A stretch of DNA of 7,613 nucleotides from Spirochaetaceae bacterium (GTDB lineage Bacteria; Spirochaetota; Spirochaetia; Treponematales; Breznakiellaceae): NCBI GenBank assembly GCA_031269165.1, contig JAISZQ010000040.1:1-7613 (forward strand). The letters are read 5' to 3'. Below are positions 1 through 6,534 of this stretch, piece after piece. Both the position numbers and the translations under genes were made by a program. Numbering within the stretch: the stretch's first letter is position 1; every line of letters begins with the position of its first letter. The notes beneath the pieces are model-generated. The model worked only from the letters and a program-made list of their open reading frames with translations, was not told where the DNA came from and did not search any database.

Positions 1-407
1 CCACACACTGCCTGCAAAAATTTACCCTTCACTCACACTTACAGAAAAATAATCCCCCGTAGCCGAAACTTTGGGGGGGGGGGTGCTTTCTCCCTTTTGC
101 TGGGTTTTGGAACAGGCTCATTTTATTATCGATGCCTATTTGGTGTTGATTTTACGATTGGCGGCAAGTTCAGACGGCTACTCTTTAGGGTTACTCCGCA
201 TTTCTTTAAGCCGGAAACCCTTGTTCCTTTTCCTCCGCTCACAAACGTCCCTGTTTGTTCGCTCCGGGCCGGGGTTTCCGCTAAATCGCCTTCCCTGGCG
301 ATTTGCCCTGAAAAAACCCTGCGCCGACTCGGGTTTTTCAGGGCCGCGTCAAGGCCGGAGCCGTCGCGAAGACCTGACCACCGAAGGTGGCGAAGCATAA
401 CGAGCCG
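1..407. other. Gene-free stretch with G run and hairpins
   Basis: No reading frame here looks like a real protein; the open frames on both strands are arginine/proline-rich and run through palindromes. The first 70 bases show nothing recognisable. An 11-base G run follows at 73-83. Bases 84-205 carry no motif I recognise. From about 211 the sequence becomes GC-rich and is filled with short inverted repeats, listed separately, continuing to 413 inside the end of the methyltransferase gene. It may be a dispersed repeat element, but with one copy that cannot be shown. Confidence 0.6.
73..83 (+). repeat. G11 homopolymer tract
   Basis: Eleven consecutive G residues. Treponemes such as T. pallidum use poly-G tracts near genes for phase variation, but no gene start is visible close to this one. 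It is also a place where assembly or sequencing can miscount. A matching 11-base C run lies at 6535-6545. Confidence 0.85.
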
Positions 408-413
408 TTATGC
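211..413. repeat. Array of short perfect hairpins
   Basis: Successive inverted repeats with unrelated stems: an outer 9-bp pair (212-220 with 272-280) enclosing a 6-bp stem with 6-base loop (241-246/253-258); an 8-bp stem with loop TTCCCT (283-290/297-304); a 14-bp stem with one bulge (305-319/331-344); a 5-bp stem with loop GAA (378-382/386-390); and an 8-bp stem with 3-base loop (395-402/406-413). They lie nearly end to end. The last contains the methyltransferase stop codon and could serve as the 3' end structure of that transcript, although no T run follows it. Confidence 0.7.
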
Positions 414-1577
414 GAAGCGGCGCATTTTGCCCGTGTCTTTTTCATTCAATATTTCTATTTCATAATTATCTTTCATTTCTAAATATGAATACTCACAATG
501 AGAAGAAAAAGTTTTTTCTAATTCATTTAATTTCTTTTTTGTTATTTTTATTGCCTGTTCCGATTTATCAATGCCTATCCAGTTTCTATTTAATTCTTGT
601 GCGGCTATTAATGTAGTCCCTGAACCGCAAAAGAAGTCCATGACAACACTTTTTTCATTTGAAGATGCTGAGATAATGGTTCTTAATAAATCAAGGTTTT
701 TTTCTGTCGGATAATCAGGATATTGATAATCTTTAAATTCCCATATATCCTGTATTTTTTTTCCGTCTTTTTCATCCGCATATATTATTTTCCGGGGATT
801 GCCGTTTGACGACCATTCTATTAAACCAGCAGAATCCAACTCCTCCAATTGTCGGGGATCACAGCGCCAATGCCGCCCTTTAGGAGGCTTTAAGCCTTTA
901 AACAACCCCGATGTTGCCCCATCTTTTGTTTCGCCCGGAGCGTGTAAGGGTATTGTTGTATACGCCCTTCCATTTTTATCAATTTTCTTGAATAATTTTT
1001 CTTTGTCATTCTCATTAAATGGCAACTTTGGATCATTCCAAATGACATCTTTCGTTTTTGAATAAAATAATATCATATCTTTTATGTTTCCGTACGCCTT
1101 ACGGTAAAAGTTTTTAGGATTACATTTTATTCTCGTTATATCATTTCTAAAATTCTCAATTCCAAAGATTTCATCCATAATGATTTTAATATAATGACCG
1201 ATTTTATAGTCAATATGCAAATACATTGAACCCGCGTCTGAAAGCAATTCCCGCGCAATAATGAGTCTTTCACGAATAAATTCGATAAAATCAATCCCTT
1301 TTAATTTATCACTATACGCCACTTCGTCATCATGGCTCATACTTATGGTGCTTACCCGTTTTTCCCCAATAGTAAATGTCGTGCTGGTTGAAAACGGCGG
1401 ATCAATATATATTAAATCTATTTTATGAGCGTAATGTTCCCTTAATGTTTGCAATACACTGATATTTTCTCCTTTTATCAAAATATTTTCTGTTGATATT
1501 TTTCCATACAATTCACAACAAGGCGTGTTTTCAAGAATTTCCCTCACCGTTTTTTTCCCCGGGTAATATAATTCCAT
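408..1577 (-). CDS. Type II DNA amino-methyltransferase (N6-A or N4-C)
   Basis: This 389-residue protein is predicted to methylate an exocyclic amino group of adenine or cytosine in the site cut by its partner endonuclease, using S-adenosylmethionine. The catalytic motif IV DPPF lies at residues 59-62 (IYIDPPFSTST). The SAM-binding motif I, FCGSGTT, is at 316-322, followed by WIGIDKSE at 333-340 and preceded by YPTEKNLDLL at 289-298. Catalytic motif before SAM motif is the beta-class order. The middle, about 145-285, should hold target recognition. The ATG start has an AGGAG Shine-Dalgarno (plus-strand 1584-1588) six bases upstream, overlapping the endonuclease stop codon, so translation is probably coupled. 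The gene is AT-rich unlike rpoB, suggesting horizontal acquisition. The last residues (KMRRFA) and the stop are encoded inside a palindromic repeat. Specificity and base type cannot be read from sequence. Confidence 0.93.
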   Translation of the reverse strand: MELYYPGKKTVREILENTPCCELYGKISTENILIKGENISVLQTLREHYAHKIDLIYIDPPFSTSTTFTIGEKRVSTISMSHDDEVAYSDKLKGIDFIEFIRERLIIARELLSDAGSMYLHIDYKIGHYIKIIMDEIFGIENFRNDITRIKCNPKNFYRKAYGNIKDMILFYSKTKDVIWNDPKLPFNENDKEKLFKKIDKNGRAYTTIPLHAPGETKDGATSGLFKGLKPPKGRHWRCDPRQLEELDSAGLIEWSSNGNPRKIIYADEKDGKKIQDIWEFKDYQYPDYPTEKNLDLLRTIISASSNEKSVVMDFFCGSGTTLIAAQELNRNWIGIDKSEQAIKITKKKLNELEKTFSSHCEYSYLEMKDNYEIEILNEKDTGKMRRFA

Positions 1578-1583
1578 AATGAA

Positions 1584-1588
1584 CTCCT
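1584..1588 (-). promoter_or_regulatory. Shine-Dalgarno of the methyltransferase gene
   Basis: AGGAG on the minus strand, six bases before the ATG at 1577. Its first bases are part of the endonuclease stop codon (TAG, 1589-1587), so a ribosome finishing the endonuclease lands on the methyltransferase start signal. This fixes the methyltransferase start and implies translational coupling. Confidence 0.8.
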
Positions 1589-2405
1589 AAATTGAGTAAA
1601 GAAATTCACGCAACACTAAAGCACTTAAAATATTACAATTTGAATATGTCGTTGTAATATCTCGGTACATCTTGTTGTTTGCTTTAATATACACTACGCC
1701 ATCCAGTATCGCAATAGTAATTGCCTGAACAGACGCATTCGTTATCGTACTAATCGCATCGGCAAATTGCGCGTATTGATGGCCCCCAAAATCGGTCAAG
1801 AATTTTGCTTCTCCAATCACATATTTCTTATTGAACCTTGCAACAAAATCCAAACCCTTATCGCGGGAATACTGCAAATGTTTGGCGCACCAACATTTCA
1901 TTTCCGCATCCGATGCGTCTAAAACGGCATTTTCCTCGTTGTTTTGAAAATCGTTAATCCCAACCGGTTTTATGCCAAGTCCGCCATTGGAAAGCCAACG
2001 TTTAAACAATGGGGCAATTTGCCGATTTGTTTCTTTTGGCTCCGAGCATTTTTCAAATATTTTATCCAACCCCATTTCATATAATCTGCCGCATAATCTA
2101 TTTATGGTATTAGGGTTTCTCTGTATCGCGTCCGGGTCTCTTTTGAGGTATGCCACATAGGAGTCTTTAATGGGAAAAAGGTCTAAATGGAGCAGATGAG
2201 TAACGAGGCTGATATTATCGCGGGCGGTAAAACTATTTTCAATATGACGCCATTGATGTTCATCAATATCCCGTATTCCTTCGGGGACCGTCGGATAAAT
2301 TTTGAACAATTCGTCCAAATAATTCCGTTGATTTGCGAATTCTATACTTAAATCAGTCCAGTAACCCATATTTTTTAGCATAGCCAATATTTTTCTCTTT
2401 GTCAA
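1587..2405 (-). CDS. Type II restriction endonuclease, PD-(D/E)XK fold
   Basis: Predicted double-strand DNA cutter of a restriction-modification pair with the downstream methyltransferase. The maximal frame is 272 residues. Near the C-terminus, D186 (GLDFVARF) is followed by E199-A-K201 (YVIGEAKF), the spacing expected of a PD-(D/E)XK nuclease core. The preceding helix-rich part holds the phrases LFPIKDSYVAYLKRD (77-90) and EPKETNRQ (122-129). I associate these loosely with Tsp45I-like type II enzymes, which I could not check. The frame opens at TTG 2405 with a weak upstream AAGGG. However, TTG-ACA is itself a perfect -35 box with a -10 at 2382-2377, so the true start may be ATG 2381 or ATG 2369. 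The 9-base gap to the methyltransferase indicates one operon with the endonuclease first. AT-rich composition suggests transfer. Confidence 0.85.
   Translation of the reverse strand: MTKRKILAMLKNMGYWTDLSIEFANQRNYLDELFKIYPTVPEGIRDIDEHQWRHIENSFTARDNISLVTHLLHLDLFPIKDSYVAYLKRDPDAIQRNPNTINRLCGRLYEMGLDKIFEKCSEPKETNRQIAPLFKRWLSNGGLGIKPVGINDFQNNEENAVLDASDAEMKCWCAKHLQYSRDKGLDFVARFNKKYVIGEAKFLTDFGGHQYAQFADAISTITNASVQAITIAILDGVVYIKANNKMYRDITTTYSNCNILSALVLREFLYSI
2377..2405 (-). promoter_or_regulatory. Candidate promoter of the restriction operon
   Basis: TTGACA (2405-2400), a 17-base spacer and TATGCT (2382-2377) on the minus strand. No other promoter-like pair is visible in the roughly 45 bases between the terminator at 2451 and this point. 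Initiation would fall near 2370-2369, exactly at an in-frame ATG, giving a leaderless or nearly leaderless endonuclease mRNA. This conflicts with use of the upstream TTG start. Confidence 0.5.
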
Positions 2406-2413
2406 GCAAACCC

Positions 2414-2501
2414 TTCAAGTCCTAGATGGCGGGGACAAGTCCCTCCCGATAAAAAAAGCCCGCCAAACGGCGGGCTTTTTTTGGGCCATCTAGGACTTGA
2501 A
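2414..2501. repeat. Inverted copy of tRNA 3' end flanking terminator
   Basis: TTCAAGTCCTAGATGGC at 2414-2430 is the perfect inverted match (17 of 17) of 2485-2501, the T-arm 3' part and acceptor 3' strand of the adjacent tRNA. The terminator hairpin lies between the arms. Identity stops abruptly on both sides. A tRNA 3' end is a common integration site, but integration usually leaves a direct copy, not an inverted one. Confidence 0.85.
2451..2482 (-). terminator. Intrinsic terminator after rpoB and tRNA
   Basis: A perfect GCCCGCC/GGCGGGC 7-bp stem with a 4-base loop, flanked by seven A and seven T, so it is symmetrical and can act on both strands. On the minus strand it begins directly at the tRNA discriminator base and ends in a T7 run. 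It closes the rpoB-tRNA transcript and separates it from the restriction operon downstream. Confidence 0.93.
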
Positions 2502-2555
2502 CCTAGGACCAATGGATTATGAGTCCACTGCTCTAACCAACTGAGCTAATGGCCC
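2482..2555 (-). tRNA. tRNA with CAU anticodon, probably tRNA-Ile2
   Basis: A complete 74-base cloverleaf: 7-bp acceptor (GGGCCAU/AUGGCCC), D arm GCUC/GAGC, anticodon arm GUGGA/UCCAU with loop CUCAUAA, variable loop UGGUC, T arm CUAGG/CCUAG with loop UUCAAGU, discriminator A. CCA is not encoded. The CAU anticodon could be elongator Met or, after lysidine modification, Ile reading AUA. C4-G69 and C5-G68 match the determinants known for E. coli TilS recognition of tRNA-Ile2 (tRNA-Met has U4, A5). The variable and T-loop region also resembles ileX, so I favour Ile2. The 5' end is 17 bases from the rpoB stop, with the terminator at the 3' end, implying processing from the rpoB transcript. Confidence 0.93.
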
Positions 2556-2572
2556 GGTTTTATACGCAAACG

Positions 2573-5500
2573 CTAAAAGTTGGACGCGCTCTTGTTGATA
2601 AGTTCCTCGTCGCGTTCGGTGAGCGGGATCTGTTTGCCCTTGTTATCGTAGATCGTCATGTCGAGGGCAAGGCCGCGCAATTCCTGCACGAGGACGTTGA
2701 ACGATTCGGGGACACCGGCGGAGGTCGAAGGTTCGCCTTTCACGATGGCCTCGTACACCTTCGATCGGCCCGTCATATCGTCCGACTTGATCGTTAAGAG
2801 TTCCTGCAAGGTGTTTGCCGCGCCGTAGGCTTCCAGTGCCCACACTTCCATCTCGCCCAAACGCTGGCCGCCGAATTGGGCCTTGCCGCCGAGGGGCTGC
2901 TGGGTCACGAGCGAGTAGGGGCCGGTTGAGCGGGCGTGCATCTTGTCGTCAACAAGGTGGTGCAGTTTCAAGAAGTAAATCACACCGCAAAACACTTCGT
3001 TCACAAACGCATCGCCCGTCTTGCCGTCACGTAAAATCGTTTTGGATGTAACCGGCAAACCGGCTTCGGCAAGTTTTTCCGAGATCTGTTCGGTTGACGG
3101 GGACTGGAATACCGGCGACGAATACCACTCGCCGAGGGTCGAGGCCGCCCAGCCAAGCTCCGTCTCCAGAAGCTGGCCGATGTTCATACGGGAGGGAACA
3201 CCCATCGGGGTGAGGCAGAGGTCAAGCGGCGTACCGTCTTCCATGTAGGGCATATCCTCTTCGGGCAAGATGCGGGCCACCACGCCTTTGTTGCCGTGCC
3301 GACCGGCCATCTTGTCGCCCTCGCGGAGTTTGCGTTTTACCGCGATGAGGACTTTGACCATTTCCTCCACGCCGGGGTTGAGGTCGTCGCCCTCGGAACG
3401 TTTAAGCCGCTGAATGTCGATGACCGTGCCGTCCACGCCGTGGGGCGCTTTCAACGACGAGTCGCGTACCTCTTTTGCCTTCTCGCCGAAAATGGCGTTT
3501 AACAGCTTGAATTCCGGCGTCGTCTCGGTCTCGCTCTTGGGCGTCACCTTGCCGACCAGAATGTCGCCCGCCTTCACCTTCGCGCCGACATAGATGATGC
3601 CCTCCGCATCGAGGTTGTCCAGCACTTTTTCCGAGGCGTTTGGAATGTCGCGGGTGATCTTCTCCGGGCCGAGTTTCGTTTCCCGCACCTCGGTGGAAAA
3701 TTCCTTGATATGGATAGATGTGAAAATATCGTCCCGCACCACGCGTTCGGAGATGAGAATCGAGTCCTCATAGTTGTACCCGTTCCACGGCATGAACCCG
3801 ACGAGAACATTCCGGCCCAAGGCAAGTTCGCCCGAATCCGTCGCCGGCCCGTCGGCAATCACCTGGCCCTTCACCACCTTCTCGCCTTCACAGACGAGGG
3901 GCCGCTGGTTATAGCAGGTGTCTTGGTTCGTCCGCTGAAACTTCACCAAGTGGTAGAGATCGGTCGTTGAAGCATCCTCGTCGCTCTGAATCTCGATCTC
4001 GCCGGAAACGACCCGGACAACCGTACCGCCGCGCCGCGCCTTGAGGAGCACGCCCGAATCGTAGGCGCACTTGCCCTCCATGCCGGTTCCCACGCGCGGG
4101 GCCTCCGGAAACACGAGCGGCACCGCCTGACGTTGCATATTGCTACCCATCAACGCGCGGTTCGCGTCGTCATGCTCCAGAAATGGAATGAGCGAGGCCG
4201 ACACGGAGATCACCTGCTTGGGCGACACGTCCATGTACTGAATGTCCGGCGGAGTGCGCGTCGTATAATCCCCCTGACGGCGGCACGACACCTGTTCATC
4301 CACAAACTGACCGCCCCGCTTGAGCCGGGCCGATGCCTGCGCGATGTAGTAGCGATCCTCGTCTATCGCGGAAAGATACTCGACCTCGCCGGTGGCCACG
4401 CCGTTCACCACCTTGCGGTAGGGCGTCTCCAGAAACCCGTACTCGTTGACGCGGGTGTAGTTGGCAAGGCTCACAATAAGGCCGATGTTCGGACCTTCCG
4501 GCGTTTCTATCGGGCACATCCGGCCATAGTGCGTATAGTGAACATCGCGCACCTCAAACCCGGCCCGGTCGCGGGAAAGACCACCGGGGCCAAGCGCGTT
4601 AAGGCGGCGCTTGTGGGTAAGCTCGGCGAGCGGGTTCACCTGATCCATGAACTGGGAAAGCTGGCTGGAACCAAAAAATTCCTTGATCGCCGCGACAATC
4701 GGCTTAATCGAAATCAAGTCCTGCGGCTTGATCGTGTCCGTTTCCTTGATACTCATCCGCTCCTTGGCGATACGTTCCATGCGGCTAAACGCCGTCTTCA
4801 TCGTGTTCGCCATAAGCTCGCCCACCGACCGCACCCGCCGATTCCCCAGATGGTCGATGTCGTCGGCGTACTCCTCGCCGTCATACACCTTGAGCAGGAA
4901 CCGCATCGTTGCGATAATGTCTTCCTTAGTAAGGACAAAGTCCTCAAGCGGCGGATTAAAATCAAACTTCTTATTCAGCTTGTAACGGCCCACCTTGCCG
5001 AGGTCATAGCGGCGCGTCGAAAAGAACATGCTCATCAGGTCCTTTTCCGCCGCCTCAAGCGTGATCGACTCGCCGGGCTGCATCACACTGTACACGGCGG
5101 AAAGCGCGTCTTCCCGCGTCGGCTCGCCCATACCCTCCGGCCCCCCCGCGCTCGAGGGAAACTTGATCTTCTCGCGGTCGAAACAGGCGAAAATCATCTC
5201 AGACTTGAGCGACCCCTCCGCCTCAAAATCCACCACCTCAATCTCGCGCACCTCGTTTGTCATAAACTCGCTGACCGTATGCGGATAGAGCTTCTCGCCA
5301 ACCGGATAGAGCACCTTGTTCCCGCCGTGCTCGCTTTTCACCATAACCGGAGCCGCCAAAACCGCATTGGTAACCGCCTCACGGCATTCCCGACTGTCCT
5401 CTATCACAATCATCTTCGTCTTGTGGAACGCCCTCACGATCTCCGAGCGGGAATTGAACCCGATGGCCCGGAGGAATATTGTGCCCAGAATACGTTTTTT

Positions 5501-6079
5501 CCGGTCAACCTTCGTGTAAAGCAACTCCCGCTTCTGATCAATCTCGAACTCCAGCCACGACCCCCGGTACGGGATGATCCGTGACGAAAAAACGCCCTTC
5601 TCGTGGCAAAAAATAACCCCCGGCGACCGGTGAATCTGCGAAACAACGACACGCTCGGCCCCATTGACGACAAACGTCCCCCGGTCGGTCATCAACGGAA
5701 TATCGCCAAAGTAAATGTCCTTCTGCCGGATCTCGCCCGTTGCCTGAAAGATCAGATTGATCCGCGCCTTGAGCGACACCGCGTAGGTGAGCCCCTTCTG
5801 CTTGCTCTCCATCTCGTTGAACTTGGGCGGGTCAAGCGTGTAGTATTCGTAATCCAGCACCATGTCCTCGCTCGGACTCTTGATCGGAAACGACACACGA
5901 AACGCCTCCTCCAGCCCCTGCAACAACACGTCGCCCTTCCCGGCAATCTTCTCCGCCTGCAAAAACCGCTCATACGATCTCGTTTGAATATCAATAAGGT
6001 CGGGCATTTCCATCACATCGCTGTAATCCTGCCCCACATACTTCCGGTTTTTCAACACCTTCGCGCCTGTCGCTTCCAT
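2573..6079 (-). CDS. rpoB: RNA polymerase beta subunit
   Basis: Encodes the full-length beta subunit (1168 residues from the ATG at 6079) of the core RNA polymerase, which with beta' forms the active cleft. Visible landmarks: N-terminal MEMPDLIDIQTRSYERFL; rifampicin cluster I FGSSQLSQFMDQ...THKRRLNALGPGG, with N494 at the E. coli S531 position; PIETPEGPNIG; GYNYEDSI at 767-774; GDKMAGRHGNKG at 921-932; TQQPLGGKAQFGGQR from 1059; PESFNVLVQELRGL near the end. Length and tail fit spirochaete RpoB, and no key block is missing. A GTG six bases earlier is open, but AGGAG sits five bases before the ATG, which decides the start. Oddity: rplL is not upstream and rpoC is not downstream. Instead the gene has its own promoter and is followed by a tRNA and terminator. 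Confidence 0.99.
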   Translation of the reverse strand: MEATGAKVLKNRKYVGQDYSDVMEMPDLIDIQTRSYERFLQAEKIAGKGDVLLQGLEEAFRVSFPIKSPSEDMVLDYEYYTLDPPKFNEMESKQKGLTYAVSLKARINLIFQATGEIRQKDIYFGDIPLMTDRGTFVVNGAERVVVSQIHRSPGVIFCHEKGVFSSRIIPYRGSWLEFEIDQKRELLYTKVDRKKRILGTIFLRAIGFNSRSEIVRAFHKTKMIVIEDSRECREAVTNAVLAAPVMVKSEHGGNKVLYPVGEKLYPHTVSEFMTNEVREIEVVDFEAEGSLKSEMIFACFDREKIKFPSSAGGPEGMGEPTREDALSAVYSVMQPGESITLEAAEKDLMSMFFSTRRYDLGKVGRYKLNKKFDFNPPLEDFVLTKEDIIATMRFLLKVYDGEEYADDIDHLGNRRVRSVGELMANTMKTAFSRMERIAKERMSIKETDTIKPQDLISIKPIVAAIKEFFGSSQLSQFMDQVNPLAELTHKRRLNALGPGGLSRDRAGFEVRDVHYTHYGRMCPIETPEGPNIGLIVSLANYTRVNEYGFLETPYRKVVNGVATGEVEYLSAIDEDRYYIAQASARLKRGGQFVDEQVSCRRQGDYTTRTPPDIQYMDVSPKQVISVSASLIPFLEHDDANRALMGSNMQRQAVPLVFPEAPRVGTGMEGKCAYDSGVLLKARRGGTVVRVVSGEIEIQSDEDASTTDLYHLVKFQRTNQDTCYNQRPLVCEGEKVVKGQVIADGPATDSGELALGRNVLVGFMPWNGYNYEDSILISERVVRDDIFTSIHIKEFSTEVRETKLGPEKITRDIPNASEKVLDNLDAEGIIYVGAKVKAGDILVGKVTPKSETETTPEFKLLNAIFGEKAKEVRDSSLKAPHGVDGTVIDIQRLKRSEGDDLNPGVEEMVKVLIAVKRKLREGDKMAGRHGNKGVVARILPEEDMPYMEDGTPLDLCLTPMGVPSRMNIGQLLETELGWAASTLGEWYSSPVFQSPSTEQISEKLAEAGLPVTSKTILRDGKTGDAFVNEVFCGVIYFLKLHHLVDDKMHARSTGPYSLVTQQPLGGKAQFGGQRLGEMEVWALEAYGAANTLQELLTIKSDDMTGRSKVYEAIVKGEPSTSAGVPESFNVLVQELRGLALDMTIYDNKGKQIPLTERDEELINKSASNF

Positions 6080-6084
6080 TATCA

Positions 6085-6089
6085 CTCCT
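6085..6089 (-). promoter_or_regulatory. Shine-Dalgarno of rpoB
   Basis: AGGAG on the minus strand, five bases (TGATA) before the ATG at 6079. It overlaps the alternative GTG codon at 6085-6083, ruling that codon out as the start. Confidence 0.85.
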
Positions 6090-6119
6090 ACTGCTTTATA
6101 GACAACTACACAAATCAGT

Positions 6120-6149
6120 ATTTTACACGAGCCCGCGCAAGTCTGTCAA
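6120..6149 (-). promoter_or_regulatory. Sigma-70-type promoter of rpoB
   Basis: Perfect -35 TTGACA (6149-6144), an 18-base spacer and -10 TAAAAT (6125-6120). Expected initiation near 6113 leaves a leader of about 34 bases before the ATG, with no room for an attenuator. This supports rpoB being transcribed on its own and not from a ribosomal-protein operon. Confidence 0.85.
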
Positions 6150-6159
6150 GTGATTCGTG

Positions 6160-6186
6160 AAAAATTGGTGAAAAAAATGAGAAAAA
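6160..6186 (-). promoter_or_regulatory. Phased A/T tracts upstream of rpoB promoter
   Basis: Three A runs on the plus strand (6160-6164, 6171-6177, 6182-6186) with centres 12 and 10 bases apart, beginning 11 bases upstream of the -35 box. Tracts phased with the helix bend DNA, and AT-rich sequence here can act as an UP element binding the alpha-subunit C-terminal domains. The role is inferred from position and composition. Confidence 0.5.
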
Positions 6187-6240
6187 CGCGATTATTTTTC
6201 AAAGTTTTGTGATTATTATGGGGGAAAGTCTTCCCCCTCG

Positions 6241-6261
6241 CTACGGTCTACGCCCTACGCT
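6241..6261 (+). repeat. Three tandem heptamers CTACGNN
   Basis: CTACGGT, CTACGCC and CTACGCT stand in direct tandem, immediately before the first copy of the CCCCC/GGGGG hairpin. No function is evident. Confidence 0.6.
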
Positions 6262-6379
6262 ACCCCCTTCAACGGGGGTTTACCACCCCCGTAACGCCCC
6301 CGAATCACCGCAAGGAAAAACCCTCGCGGGTATACCCCGCGAGGGTTTGAGCCGGCCTCCGCTACCCCCTTCAACGGGG
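6258..6379 (+). repeat. 20-base direct repeat, 102-base period
   Basis: CGCTACCCCCTTCAACGGGG occurs at 6258-6277 and again, identically, at 6360-6379. Each copy contains a C-rich/G-rich hairpin. The sequence between the copies holds the 13-bp terminator-like hairpin. This shows that part of the hairpin array arose by duplication or is a dispersed unit. Confidence 0.85.
6316..6348 (-). terminator. Terminator-like hairpin upstream of rpoB
   Basis: A 13-bp perfect stem (6318-6330/6336-6348) with loop TATAC. Read on the minus strand it ends in five T (6320-6316), the form of an intrinsic terminator. It could shield the rpoB promoter from minus-strand transcription entering from the right. It also belongs to the hairpin array, so termination may be incidental. 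Confidence 0.5.
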
Positions 6380-6534
6380 ACAAAACCATGCGGTGCATGG
6401 TGACCCACGCAAGCGTGGGTTTGGTGGGCGTACCTTAAGCAAACCCGTAGGGTTTGCTCAGCGTCCACGGATGGACGCAGGACTGAGTACGCCCCGGCCG
6501 GAAACCCGAAACAGGACGTTGAGGGTTGTAGATA

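Larger units (their letters stand above)
6220..6494. repeat. Dense array of short perfect hairpins
   Basis: Perfect stems follow each other with little spacer: 6220-6226/6231-6237 (7 bp); 6262-6267/6274-6279 (6 bp) with an alternative 6272-6278/6286-6292 (7 bp); 6318-6330/6336-6348 (13 bp); 6385-6391/6395-6401 (7 bp, loop GGT); 6403-6410/6413-6420 (8 bp); 6438-6446/6450-6458 (9 bp, loop GTA); 6461-6467/6472-6478 (7 bp). The last two are enclosed by GGGCGTAC/GTACGCCC (6426-6433/6487-6494). Stem sequences are unrelated to each other, so this is not a simple tandem repeat. No credible protein is encoded; the open frames are compositional by-products. Confidence 0.75.

Noticed and set aside
395..413. 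GCATAAC...GTTATGC resembling integron attC core sites at the end of a gene
   Set aside because: The two cores are only five bases apart; the inner L boxes and the variable structure of an attC are absent, and no integrase or second site is present.
71..465. Overlapping plus-strand frames and the minus-strand frame at 126-398
   Set aside because: They cross the hairpin array or the G11 tract, have no recognisable domain and look like repeat translations.
2414..2501. Classical tRNA attachment site (attL/attR) for an integrated island
   Set aside because: The copy of the tRNA 3' end is inverted, not direct, and no integrase gene is in the window.
2482..2555. Elongator tRNA-Met
   Set aside because: Not excluded by the CAU anticodon alone, but the C4-G69 and C5-G68 pairs favour the lysidine-modified tRNA-Ile2; I kept this as an alternative.
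4133..5584. Long plus-strand open frame (483 codons)
   Set aside because: It lies entirely antisense inside rpoB, has a histidine/arginine/leucine-heavy composition typical of a mirror frame, and shows no domain.
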